Of a DNA stretch of 64,000 bases, positions 37,301 to 49,542 are shown one piece after another. Each line of letters begins with the position of its first letter. Within the stretch, counting starts at the first letter, position 1. Both the position numbers and the translations under genes were made by a program. Under the pieces are notes generated by a model. It was not told the DNA's origin, did not search any database, and saw only the letters and a list, made by a program, of their open reading frames with translations. The stretch spans positions 18,240,501 through 18,304,500 of the forward strand of contig AP031351.1 of NCBI GenBank assembly GCA_037833965.1. The letters run 5' to 3'. The DNA comes from Marchantia polymorpha subsp. ruderalis. Lineage: Eukaryota; Streptophyta; Marchantiopsida; Marchantiales; Marchantiaceae.

Positions 37301-40300
37301 CCCAGGGAGAAAACAAGGAGCATGATCAAGAACCAAGGGGAGAAAACATACCTTTCGAGGGCGAATCTGGATTTGAGAAATGTTTTGATATGCCAATGGT
37401 AACGAATATCACTCAAGCTAATCACGGACCGATCTTCCATTATGGTCAAAGTCCATGAAGTAATTGAATTTATTATGTATCGAGACCGAGATGCTCCAGT
37501 CCCCGCCTGCTCATTTCTGCTTTGAGTTCTCTACTTTTCATTGGTTCTTAATATGAGGAGTTCTGCGTTACTACTGATGAAACATCCGAAGAAAAATATC
37601 AATTAGAAATATTGTTGAATTTCTTCATTTCGTGCTATAAAATGTCTTCAAGGTTCGGAGTGTGACTTCAAAATAGTGAAGTTTCTGTTGACGCCTGTGT
37701 TTCAAGATGAAGTGTATTGGACTTTCCTCCTGTTCTTGTTATCCAGTCTATGTTACCTGCGGAATCAGGGACGGCACAGCAGCGTTTTTAAGAAATTTCC
37801 CTGTCAAAGGATGGGCTTGCCGTTGTATTTTGAGGTAGTAACATCTGTGCATCTGACATCTCATAATTATCTCCTTGTCTACATGTGACAGGGTGAGTTC
37901 AATGATTCATTACAAAAGAAGAACTTGGCAGATTATCTTGGATACTTCAACTCTGCGCAAGGACTCCATGAGTTGGACCTTGATTTGCAAATGAATTGCA
38001 CTGGACTTTGTCTGGGTCCATCTGTTGGAACGAAGAGGAAAAGGAGATCCTATACGACAGCTGTTGCAGATAAGGTGTTGTGGTAGAGCTCTTATAGTGA
38101 AGTCTACTTTTCCTTACACGCAACTAAGCCCAAAGCTAAGGGTTTTTTTGTTGTCAAACTTTCTCTTGGAAAAAGCTTCCTATTAAAGTATTTGAGCACT
38201 GTGCGTCCTTGAGATTGCTCACTGACATATTGACAGCAGCTGGAGCAGGTGGACTTGCTGTTTCAATCGAAAGTGGCTAGAGAAGTCAGCTGGATGAAGT
38301 CAGAAGGTCTAGCAGAACGTCAGAAACTTACAGAATTGCAAGCATTCATTGCTCAAGAAAACAATGAGCAACAGGAGCTTCTCACACAAGGAGATGAGAA
38401 CTGCAGAACCTTGCAACGTCGAGTTGCAGAACTGGAGGCAGATAAAGTATTCAATCAAGACTATTTCATCTTCGTACAGAATCCAGTGGGTTCGTGATGT
38501 GCGCAGAAAACTACATTGTAGCTCTCTTGTTTATGTTTTGGTTGCTCTTTGAAAACATACTAGTAGAATTTGTCTGAAAATAAGTTCCGTCCTATAAGGT
38601 GAAGATCATAGTGAAGCCTTCTCTGTAGAAAGGGCACGATGTACATGTTTCACGAAGGAATATGTGTTAATTATACCTTTATGGTAAGTTTTGTGCTGCC
38701 TTTGTACTCTCAGATAGTACGATAGCTTTGTTAAATTTGGTCACAACACGTGGGGAAGAGGCATTTTAGAAGAGCTTTGTTCCTTTCACGATCTGTAAGC
38801 TAGCTCATCTGCTTCAACTTGAACAGGCATCGTTGGAGAAGAGGTTGAACGAGCAAGAAGTCTCTCACACGAAGGCAATGGAGGCTCTAAAGTATGAGCT
38901 TGCCCTGGAAAAGTCTAGACATAAAATGGTAACAGTGGCGGAGAAGGGAGTTAAGGACGCAGATAAAATTCATACTTCAAATGGTTTGGAAGGTCAACAT
39001 GAGAGTTTCCACGAGAGACGACGTGGTTTGGAAGAAAATGCAGTGAAACAGAATACAGAAACGCAGTCTTGCACGTCACAAGAGGTTGAAGACCAGCAAA
39101 GGCTTTCAAAAGAAAAAGAAGGTCAAACCACCCCAACGAAAAGGAAGGCCTCGAAGGCTAATAAGGTATGCCAACAACGTCCTGAGAATCTGAACTACCA
39201 CATCGATCATTTGCCTCCAATTCATTCTGTACGTAGCAACCCCTCAACTTCCAGTTTACATATGAGTACTAGCACATTAGGCAGGCCTTGCTGAAGTTGA
39301 GGTAAAATTTGAACTCATCAGTAGATGTATGATGATATACCTTCAGCGGTGTGGTTTTTGTGAACTTATTACACATTTTACATTCGCTGAAAGTTGCCAA
39401 CCATCCCTTGTCCTATATTCGAGCTATGAAAACTTGCATGTTCCCCGATAACAGCGCCTTTGGAGTTCATGATATGTGGTTACAGGTATTTCAGAAGTTT
39501 CAGAGCTTCCAAGGTCGGTCAGAGCTGTCTAATGTGCGCAAGGAGCTTGCAGTTGCAAACGAGACGATTACGGTTCTAGAAGATGAGCGAAATAGTTTAT
39601 GGAAAGATTTGAACCAGATGAAATCCAAGTTCAAAGAAATCTTGGGCAAACTGGAAGCAGACAATTTTGAGGTACGTATCGAGCACGGGATGTGTCGATT
39701 TGACACGTCCTTCCTAGCTCATGAAGTTCCCCCCCTGCTGGTTCCAGACGTCGTTTTTGAAAAGATTGGCCTTCATAATTTCGAAGTTCTAATTGCTGTG
39801 CCTACGCTCTCATGCGTCACTGCTGAAGCAGCTCAAAGGAATTCATTCACTTGTTGTGAAGATTTACAGATTTCGGTAGAACTGGCCTTGAGTTCATAAA
39901 AACTATAACTACAGGGATTTGTCAAAGTCTATTCAAGTTGATGTGAACAAGAATCGTCCAGTAGATATAAAGTTTTTAACATTCATTGAATACAACTCAA
40001 CGAATTGTCAAACCTGGATTGCACAGACATGCATCCTGCTGGTTTTAGGATTCGCATTTTCAGTGAGTTTGGAGTGAGGCCTGCGACCTTCAACTGTTGA
40101 TCGAACTCCAAGTTGAAATTCTCATAGCAATCATTTTCAGATACAGTCTGAATATGCTCCCCTTGAACGCGAATGTTTCACAAATCTTTGCAGGAAATAC
40201 CAACCAAGATTCAACGTATGAGAAAAGTTGAATGATTCTACTAATTCTGACTAGATTCAGTTACTATCCTTAGGACATCCTCTGAAAAGTTAGCTGAACC

Positions 40301-43300
40301 ACGGAACCACCAGCTGAAAGTTCCTCTAGCCACCGACCGCTCGCACCCTATATTCTTCACAGAGCTGTAGAGAACCCTGCCAGTCTGATAGGCATAGACA
40401 ACAAAGTCCACTCCGGTGTATTCTGAGCATCATGAGACTAGGATTATCGGCAAGATAGATAGAAATCAAAATTCGTACCTTACGGAGACCTGCTAAGATA
40501 GAAACGGAGACTTTAACACAGATGAAATTTCCCTGCACTAGGAGGACAGCAGAGGTGACCATAAATTTCACCAACAGATGGCTGCTGCTGTGGATACGCT
40601 GAAGGCTGAAGTGGAGTCCACAGCATCCATAACTGATGGTCTACTCGCACTTCTATCGGAGAGCTTTCAAATTTTAGGCGCTGATTTGAAGAGTTTCCAG
40701 GTGTATGTCCTGGGCCTGACTGTTGCTGTCATATCTCATAATATTGACACTTACTCTTAACTCAAGAATGCTGCGGAAGTACGTGTTGGCGAGAGTTTCA
40801 GTCAAGAATCCACGTTCCAATTTAATTTACAACTTCCGTTTTTACAGGAAGGTGTGGCCGAAATCAAGGTTTTAAATGGGGCGCAAGCTGACGTGTCGGA
40901 GTCTTTAGAGTATGCCAAACTGCAACTATCGGCTTTGAGGCACGGGAAGCTCGCATCTGATAAAGAAGTCTTTTCTATGAAGTCCGAGCTTGCCAAGTTG
41001 GAGTGTGTCGTAGAGAGGCAAAGTGGCGTGCTGAAAGTGCTCTCTGATAATGAAAACTTGTTGAATGAGCTTGCTTCCGTGAGGGCAGCTATGAAAGAGG
41101 CTGCGGGAGCTTCTGAACTTCAGATGTCCTCTATTCAACAAGAGTGCGACAGTAGGTTGAAAGAGCTTGAATCTGATTATAAGCATTGGAGACAGGAATA
41201 CTTGCAACTTGAGGAGGAACAAACAAAACTTCAAGACAAATTCTCAACAGCAGAAGCGGAAGTGATGCGGTTGACCCAAGCTCTAGATGAGAAGTCAAAG
41301 CAAGACAAGAGACCCGCAAAGAACATCAAGGCGAGATTAGCAGAAGCAGAGGCTGAACTTGTGCTCCTGAACGGTCAATTGAAAGAGAAATTACTCTTCG
41401 AGGAAGATCAACGGAAGGTTGAAGAAGAACTTGCTGACAGCAAAGCTGAGGTTGAAAAGTTAAAGAAAGAAGTAGAAGAGAGAACTAGGTTGGAAAAGGA
41501 ACACAACCAAGCTTTGAGTAAACTTGCAAAGTTGGAGTTTGAGGTCGCGAGGTTGACTGCTGCAAATGAGGAAAATAAAGTGTTGGATCTCGAGCAAAAG
41601 AATCTCCAGCTCAAGCTTGAGTCGGAAATTGCCAACCTGAATAAGCTACTGGAGGAGAAGTCAGGAGTTGAAGAGCAGCAAAAGAAGATCCAAGCTGACC
41701 TTGCTACCTTGCAAGAGAAAATTGAAAATCTTACTCGAGAAGTTGAGCAGAAGGACATATTGGAGAAAAAGCAGTGCGAGCTTGTCTCTAGACTGGAAGT
41801 TTCTGAGAACGAGGTGAGAAGGCTGACTGAGTTGTTGGATTTTAGTAAGGAGCACTCAGAAGTCTATCTCGGAGAAATGTTGGAGAGATTTCGAATATCC
41901 GAGGCTGAAGTTGTAACGTTCAATGAGAGCCTTCAACGAGAGATTGAAGAGCGACGAAGACTACAGGAGGTGCACTGTAAGGACGTAAGTAACATCGAAA
42001 AGTTAGAGGCTGAGACCAGACGATTGTCTGAAAGCCTGCAACAGGTACTGGTGGAGAGAGAAGGTTTAGAGGAGGAACGCTTGAAACACGTCGACGTTAT
42101 TTCTCGTATGCAGACCGAGATTGAAGGAATGTCACAGAGCGTTACTGCCATAACGGAAGCGAAGGAGTTCCTGGACAAGGAGAAGAAGCAAGCGCTCGCA
42201 GCTCTAGGTACCACAGAGGCTGAGTTGAAAAGCTTGGCTGAAGGCCTCCATCGTGAATCGGGTTTACGGGAGAAACTAGAGAAGGAGCTTACAGGAAGTC
42301 ATGATGAAAATCTCAGCTTACAAGCAGACGTAGAGAAGGTGACTGAAACACTTCGGATAGCAATGGAGGAGAAAGACATGCTAGAAAAGGACCACCAAAT
42401 GAACCTAGAAACAATCGCGATCTCCGAGACTAAAGTTCACAGGCTCTCTGCTAGCCTTCAACAAGTCTTGGAGGAGAAGATCTCACTTGAGGAGGAGCTC
42501 AAAAAAGGCTTAGTTGAAGTTTCCAGTTCAGAGGAAAGGGTCAAAGAACTGACTCAGAGACTTGAAAGGGAAAAGGAGAAATCTAAAAAGCTAGAGGAAG
42601 AGCTGGAAAAGGGGTTCGATGACCACACTAACTCAGAGTCCCGAGTTACCAGGCTGGTCAGATCACTAGACGAGGAAATGGAAGAGAAGGAACAACTTGA
42701 GATTAGGCTCGAGGCATGTACATCAAAGCTTGTCTCCGCTGAAGGTGACGTTGCGACATTGACCCAAAGTCTTACTAAAGTTTTACAAGAGAAAGTGGCG
42801 CTGGAGAAACAACACACCGAGACGCTTGAAACTTGCACTCGCTTGAAATTGGAGGTCGCAAGGTTGTCTGAAAGCATGAAAAGGGAGGCTGAAAGTCGCG
42901 AGAAGTTTGAGAGGGCTGTCAGTGGGGAGTTTGGAGAATGCGCAAGGCTTACTCCAAGCAAAACCCGTAAAGTAAAAGAAAGAAAATGCTCCCAAATGGA
43001 CCGCGATGCAGCCGCTGAAAGAACTGCTAGTTTACAAATTGAGCTTGACGAGCTGAGAGAAAGCTTAGTAGAGGAAATAGAAACGAGGAAGCAACTGGAG
43101 AGGGACCATGCTCATGTCCTTGAGCAGCTTGGTGTGTCGAAGGCAGAAGCTGCAAGCTTGACTGAAAGCCTAACAAAAGGAGCCGAGGAGAGTCGAAGTT
43201 TGATGACTGACCATAGTCATATTCTTTCAAGACTTGCTACCTCGAATTCCGAGATCGCCAGCTTGAGTGATATGCTAGAGGATAAACCGCGCTTGGAGGA

Positions 43301-45829
43301 AGAGTTACAGAACTTCCAGCTCATACTTGCAAGTTCAGAAGCTGAAATAGTGCGGCTGAATGAGGAACTGATTGTCAAGGGTAGACTTGAAAGCGAGCAC
43401 AGACGTACTCAGCGTGAACTCGCTGCGGCGGAGGAAGAAATTAAGAAGTTGCAGGATGAGAAGTCGAGATTGGAGAACTTAGAAAGGGATGTTCTGGTCC
43501 GATCAACGACTCCTGATACTGAATGGTTGAGGTCAAGTGACGTGACAGAGAGGACCAGACTTGCGGAAGAGTTACAGGTCGTACGCTCTGAACTAGCTGA
43601 GACTAAGGCAGAGCTGGCCATTGTGAGAACTGCTCTGAGTAAGAAGCTGGGCCTGGAAGAGGCACAGATCAAAACACAGATGGAATTGGTTGATAAGCAA
43701 GGAGAATGTGAAAAGCTCATGAAAGAAGTGCGTATAAACCGAAAAATGGTGAAAGAGCAGAAGAGACTTCTCCGCAAACTTACTAGCACCCAGTCTGAGG
43801 TTTCCAAATTGAAAACGGCCATTGTAGGAAAGTCTGAAGAGCAGACGAAGGATACACATGAATGCGATAGGGCGGCTGCTGAAGCGACGGGTCCAGTTGG
43901 CACACCTGGTGTTGGAACAAAATTGGACTCTGAGCTTTCGAGGATGCGGGAGAAACTTGCGAGTACAGAAATCGAAGTTAGAAGGTTGACGAACTTATTA
44001 CAAGAGAAGGAAAAACTGGAGGGTAATAGTATTAATGTTCAGCTTGAGCTTGTTAGAGCCGAGAACGAAATTCAAAGGCTGGCAGCTGCCCTAGAGGAAA
44101 CATCCAGTCTGAATGAGCTGTGGAAGGTTTTTCAGCTCACACGTTCAGACGGAGCCGTTTCAGCACCAAGAAACTTAAGCCTAGACGACTTTCTTACAGA
44201 GATGCTGGAAAGGGAAAAGAAGTTCAAAGAGCAGGAGATGGAGTTACAAACGAAGGTAGCTGCGTTCGAGGAAAAGAAGTTCAACGTCCTGGATATGAGT
44301 AAAAACTGGGGGAGAGATTACAAGTGCGCAGATTGTGAAGTATTTCAGACACTTCTGGAGAAGATACGGAAAGAAAGAGATGGGTTCAAGGAAATGTGTA
44401 CAGCTGCTGAGATAAAATTAAAGACTTCGCAAGAGGAACTGGAGAATCAGAAAAAAGCTTTTGAAGTAGCAGAAAGAAACTGGAAGACCAAGGCTCAAAA
44501 GAATGAAAAAGATTTGGCAGACTTACGAACAAAAGTTACGAAAATGGAGGAAGGCACCGGGTGGATTGTAAGGGAGAAGGTAAACTTAATGCTGTTTAAT
44601 GTCTTGCTCTGCTTGCCAGTAGCGTAGTTTATGCTCGAGGAAATATTGCAAGACTTATTGTCGAGAACATTCAAAACCAACGTGCTAAGCTCAATTTCAA
44701 ACCTTACGCTATACCAGAAGGCGCTTGAGGAACGACTGAGTTGCAGCGAATCACAAATTGCAACTTTACGAGAAGCTGCCCGAGCAACAAACAAAGAGAT
44801 GGAGGTGACTAGAAGTTCACCTGAACGGCCTATGGCAGTGTCTCAGTCAATTTTAATGAAATTAAAAAGTAGGAACTGCGTAATATTCGTACTCTTGTAT
44901 GTGTATCAATATTTGAGACACTGCAGTAAAAACTTTAAACAAAGTAGGTCGAACGTGCACTACATTTTGTATTGGGTTTAAATTTTAATATCTAATATCC
45001 TAGTTCTCACCATGACTTAATAAGTTTGTGTTACTTGACGCATTATACAGGCTTCACTAACTCGCTTGATAAAAGCAGAAAGCTTGTTCAATTCCTTCAC
45101 CATCCTAGTTTTTTTTTATTTTTCTTGTTACGGATGACTCAAGGTCTGAATGTATATGTCAATCTTATCACAGATGACCCATCACAAACTCCATCTCCTT
45201 ACGACCCAGCACCAGTCTGATGTTGCTGCATTTTGTAATGAGCTTTCCATGAAAACTGTGAGTACATTGACGTTCATTTGTGTCCCACTACCAAGTTCTA
45301 GAAGCACTGACGTACTTTAATGGAAGTTTCTGAACAACACTTAATACGTCCAAAACTGCAATTTAATCAAAAAGGTTCATACTTGCAGCAACTTGCTTCT
45401 TTATAAGGAATTTGTGCTGGTTAGTTTCATGGTGTGGTTGCAACACTGGAAGTAGAGGGATCTTTGAGAAAAGGGCAGGAGTAATGCTCATGCAAACGAC
45501 TAAAAAGATTACAAGTCAGGTTCTTGGATAGAGTATTGTGAAACAAAGTTTCTGCATATTAAGAACCATGATAGTCGCAGTCCATTCGGACCACTGACAT
45601 TAAGTCACAAATGCAGACACGGATTGCAGAACTGGAAAAGGAAGTGAAGTCTTTCCTAAGTCATCCTCCTCCACCGGCCCCAGCCATGCCAAATGACTTT
45701 TCCAGTTATCTCAACTCTCCATTTAGACCACCGCAATGGCCTTATCCTCCACTGCAGCCACCACAGCAGCAGGCTCACCATCACGATCCCCACTGGGGTG
45801 CTGGATCCAATAAAGGACCACTGAGGTGA
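31394..45829 (+). CDS. KIN-7O/CENP-E-like kinesin with degenerate ATPase switches and long coiled coil
   Basis: 22 inferred exons, all phase-consistent: 31394-31562, 31978-32067, 32458-32576, 32841-32954, 33152-33233, 33413-33474, 34156-34236, 35207-35346, 35662-35764, 36186-36266, 36553-36621, 36977-37036, 37243-37398, 37892-38074, 38237-38446, 38827-39165, 39486-39671, 40578-40700, 40848-44579, 44718-44804, 45210-45257, 45617-45829. Together they encode about 2,148 residues. The motor spans about 1-370: [12 protein letters not shown]-loop GQSRSGKT (93-100), [35 protein letters not shown], then the neck block [18 protein letters not shown] that fits plant KIN-7O. Switch I reads NTSYGLSH instead of NxxSSRSH, and switch II reads EVAAEK instead of DLAGSE. 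Residues 790-2033 are one heptad-rich coiled-coil exon. The tail is Pro/His-rich and ends GPLR. The role is presumably kinetochore or microtubule binding without normal ATP turnover (inference). Intron 4 uses a GC donor. Confidence 0.85.
32955..32956 (+). other. Inferred GC splice donor, kinesin intron 4
   Basis: Exon 4 must end after GAG at 32954 for the product to run from REDSE into [13 protein letters not shown] with the length of other KIN-7 motors. The next two bases are GC, not GT (GAG then GCACGC). Reading on instead meets a stop 13 codons later. The acceptor is the CTGTACAG ending at 33151. Confidence 0.55.
40848..44579 (+). CDS. 1,244-codon single coiled-coil exon of the kinesin
   Basis: Acceptor TTTTTACAG precedes 40848 and donor GAGAAG then GTAAAC follows 44579. 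The exon is phase 0 at both ends. The product is almost continuously Leu/Glu/Lys heptads with recurring E-x-x-R-L-x-E-S-L-x-x-x-x-E-E motifs, spaced as if built from repeated segments of roughly 35-50 residues. This is the rod of the kinesin. Confidence 0.85.
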
Positions 45830-46536
45830 ATCAGAATCACAAGTATTGAAAATGTCTACACATCCCGAGAGAAGGTCAATATCAAGGTAGTATCCAGGTA
45901 GGGTAAGCATTGTTCATCGCAACTAAATATTTGTCTGGGATGGGAGAAAGAAACGCAGTTGCTAGGTTTGTTATTGTTGAGAATCGTCTTATTGTTGAGA
46001 ATCGTGACTTTCGACTTGGTCAGGATTTATGTTGCTCCAATAGCAGTCCGCGGATAGGGAGTGAAGTACATTGGGAGTCTCTTTCCAACGGGCTCTCTGT
46101 GTACCATAATTTATGCAAATTTCTACCGATAGCTTCCTTTACTCGAGTAGCGAAATCATGTTCAGGATCTCTGTGGAAGTTCACCACAATGTATGACCTT
46201 GTAATATGATGTAAAGTAGACTGTCATGTTACATAGTGCTGAAGTATAGCGCATCAAGAATCAATGATGCGTACGTAACTTTCGATTGCAAGATTCAAAA
46301 AGACTCAACTTTCGCTCGATATATCAGGTGAGTGAGCATACTCAATTTTATAAGAGTATCGTTTTCGGGCACCCTTAAATTGTTTCAGACCCAGCTTACA
46401 AAGCCTCTTTTCAACCTCGCAGATTGAGCTTAGATCTTCAAAATTTGTCACGAACTCCGAAATGTACAATCTACAAATGCTTGATTTGAGTTACCACGCT
46501 CTCATAGAACTTGAATGCTTTCTACAGTAAATCTTG

Positions 46537-46562
46537 CTTCGCCCACCAGGTAATGGGCGAAG
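46537..46562. repeat. Perfect 9-bp hairpin
   Basis: CTTCGCCCA and TGGGCGAAG flank an 8-base loop. The stem is GC-rich in an otherwise AT-leaning intergenic region. No U-run follows, so it is not a simple terminator. Confidence 0.6.
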
Positions 46563-46685
46563 TTATGTGATCATTCTCGGACTTAAAACCCCTTCAGTTT
46601 ATAGTTGCACCCATGAATGTTGTTGAATATTGTTGGTTGGTCACAATCGCGGGTTGAACGTGCATCACAGTTACACTGACTTGTG

Positions 46686-46710
46686 TAGTATTGTCAAGGT
46701 GACAATACTA
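46686..46710. repeat. Perfect 10-bp hairpin
   Basis: TAGTATTGTC and GACAATACTA with a 5-base loop (AAGGT). It lies 124 bases downstream of the previous hairpin. Confidence 0.6.
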
Positions 46711-47296
46711 TTAAAGACACGAAGGTGGAAAAACCTCATTTCAACCATATTTCACAGTACATACTGCCCTCGGTGTCACATCATACTCATATTTATTCCG
46801 CACCATTCAAAGGCTGAGGTCCGTCGAGCTGCCTCTACACCGAGAAAGATTCCCAATCCATGCGCTATTTTCGGCACATCGGAATATTTTAAACCGCCTA
46901 CGTCAGTGTTCTTTCTGTTGCACCGGATCAAAAATCTGATAGTGGCAACCAGTAGTTTCTTCTCTACTAATATTCGAGCATTCTACTATACACGTATATC
47001 TTATCCATCATCAATGTTTGCATGCCATGTGACCAATCAGGAAAAAAACTAATCAACGAAATAAATGTCATTAACACATTTAGGAACCTTCAAATGCTGA
47101 CTGAGTCAATGAATATAATTGCAATAATGAATTACACAATGTTAGAATGTGCCACTATTCTTTAGTGTCAATTTCCCTTTCAATATTCTTTCTATTAAAA
47201 GGATAATCATTTGTGGTATTGCTAGTCCAAATCATTACAATTTAGCTAAATGAATGTCAGAAATTTAGAATTTTTTTAGCTACACATACGTGCTTA

Positions 47297-47349
47297 CTGA
47301 TTTTTATGTCATTTTGCTGATTTTTATGTCATATTGCTGATTTTTCAAT
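47297..47349. repeat. Tandem repeat, period 20 bp, about 2.5 copies
   Basis: CTGATTTTTATGTCATTTTG is followed by CTGATTTTTATGTCATATTG and then CTGATTTTT. Simple intergenic repeat. Confidence 0.7.
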
Positions 47350-49542
47350 CTTTTACAGGATCTGAAAGATATGCGTCATCTACTTGTGTCTAGCACTTTG
47401 CGCAAGGACACAAGTTGTTTAATTCTGTTAGTCATATTCAGAATTTGAGGTCAAAAAATATGTGCATAACACAAGTGGATCTTAATCGAGAATTTATGAC
47501 TTGAACATTTTGTGCGAGAAATCTAACTTTCGTATACCATGTATGAAAGACTAAAATTACATTATTTCCCAAAGAGTAGAAGAGCTCTTCCACTCCTACT
47601 GGAACTAAATATGGTTGATGCATCAAATTCACAAACATTAAATGAGGAATGAACGGCTGAGAGGAAAGTAGTTTATGAGTTGGGGATTAGTTTTGTACAT
47701 ACTAAATGAAGAAAATTTGAAAAAAATGAATTATATTAAGAATTATAGCCAATGGATCTAAAGAATATTTCATTTTCCGAAAAAAGCTATCTCCAAAATA
47801 TACTAATCAAACCCAAACGTGATCACGATAGAGACACCACATACTCATCACAAAAAAATTAGACAGCGGGACCCTAAAGTTTTGTACCGCCCCTTGTTCA
47901 TATCTCCACGTCAGCTCCACTTTGATCCAATATACTTTTATCTTTGAATCAGGCTTTATGTGACATAAGATCCAATTTCTTGGAGCCTTATCACCTTGAT
48001 ACCTCAAAGCTGATCGAAGCCTTGTCTAGGTTGAATCACTTGGTCGCCGCTATTAAGGTCTGGTCATCTTTGACTTAGATTTTACTTCACATATAGAAAT
48101 ATAAGTACACCGCACCTGTCATCAACTTCTCTTAGTAGCCTCGTGACAACACGATAGCTTAGCTCAAATTGTTCGATAATACTGCGAACTTCGGATATCG
48201 CAACCTCAACCGACTTATTGTTTTCAGATGTCGCTTCACCGTGAATCTTCTGAGATTTCAATACGTGTTGCACGCATAACTTTTGCATACAGCCCTGAGA
48301 GAATTGAGGGCGCTTTTTGGTAGGTCCAGATCCTTCGCAAAGTTACGAACTTGTCTTGGATCAACTCATATGTGAGAGGTATACTGTAATTTTCCTATCA
48401 ACTAATCCAGACTCATGAATCCTTTTTTTCACTTTTGGTTAGTTGACGTGAGGAGTACCTTAGGCTTGAAAATCGGATGCATCCATGTTTTCAAAGCTAT
48501 CTTGCATATTGAAAATATTTTGTATGACATTTTTCAAGATGGCTTTGGGAAGTCGTCGAGGCTTACAGTTATTCTTGTATGAGCTTTGTATTTCGCTGTG
48601 TGTGTTGGTGTATTGGACGCTTTTGTTCGTTGGAAATTGAGGAGCCATGATGGAAAACACTTAGTGACTACATCGACAGGAACTTGGCTGAATGCGAGAA
48701 GGGAAGACACGACGTTCAAACAAAGAGGTTGACCACTTTTATAACGATCATCCAATTCACTTCACTGGTGATTTCGCACTAAAGGATTGCACTACGTCTT
48801 CTTGACTGGAACCAGCTTTCCATCCGGAAGGCGTTAATTCAAAACGAAAGAGTTAAGTGCACGATATATCTGACCACGCGTCTGATGTTGTGTGCGTCTC
48901 TGCAACCTCGAAACCTTAATTCCTTGATTATTAGAACCCTAGGTCAATCAACTTAACTCGTGGATACTCTGCTCGTTCCGTTCATATATCTTTGACGTAC
49001 CAAAGAAACCACCTCTATGAGTGCGAGTCTAGAACCGAAGTGCCCAAGAGGGTTTGCGGACAACAGCAAAAGAGAAATTTAAAACAGGTAACGATTCAAG
49101 TATCGCGATCTCATAAGGCATGTGAACAACACAGAAATCATAGAGTTCAACAGCGCACACAACGGAGTAGACTCTCTTTAACAACCAGAATAGTGTAACC
49201 TTCACGAGTTTAAGACACTATACTCAGTTTCTCAATACACAGCAGATTTCTGTAGAACAGAGGCAAATAATCACGTAGTGAATTTTGAGTGACGAAGAAT
49301 CTTCGACCGTCCAAATATTTAAGCACTTAAGAACCGTTAAACAGGAGAAAATTAAGTCAAGGATCCTCGTTTTCAAGCCTCCTCGAACACCATCAAGGAA
49401 GCTTGCCATGGAACATCGGAATGCATTATAAAAAATTGAGACAGGTGACACATAAAGACGTGAGAAGACGTGGACACTGAGCAATAACGAACGAAAGCTT
49501 GTTTGCTGCCCAGTACTAGGAATATACATGGAATCGATTTGT

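Larger units (their letters stand above)
45830..49542. other. Intergenic region between two convergent genes
   Basis: This contains the 3' UTR of the kinesin (left) and of the TAF15-like gene (right). No gene was recognised. It holds two perfect hairpins (46537-46562 and 46686-46710) and a 20-bp tandem repeat (47297-47349). Confidence 0.45.

Noticed and set aside
41408-43903. Minus-strand Ser/Phe-rich frames under the kinesin rod
   Set aside because: Antisense of Glu/Lys/Leu heptads gives Ser/Phe/Leu-rich frames; there is no independent evidence for them.
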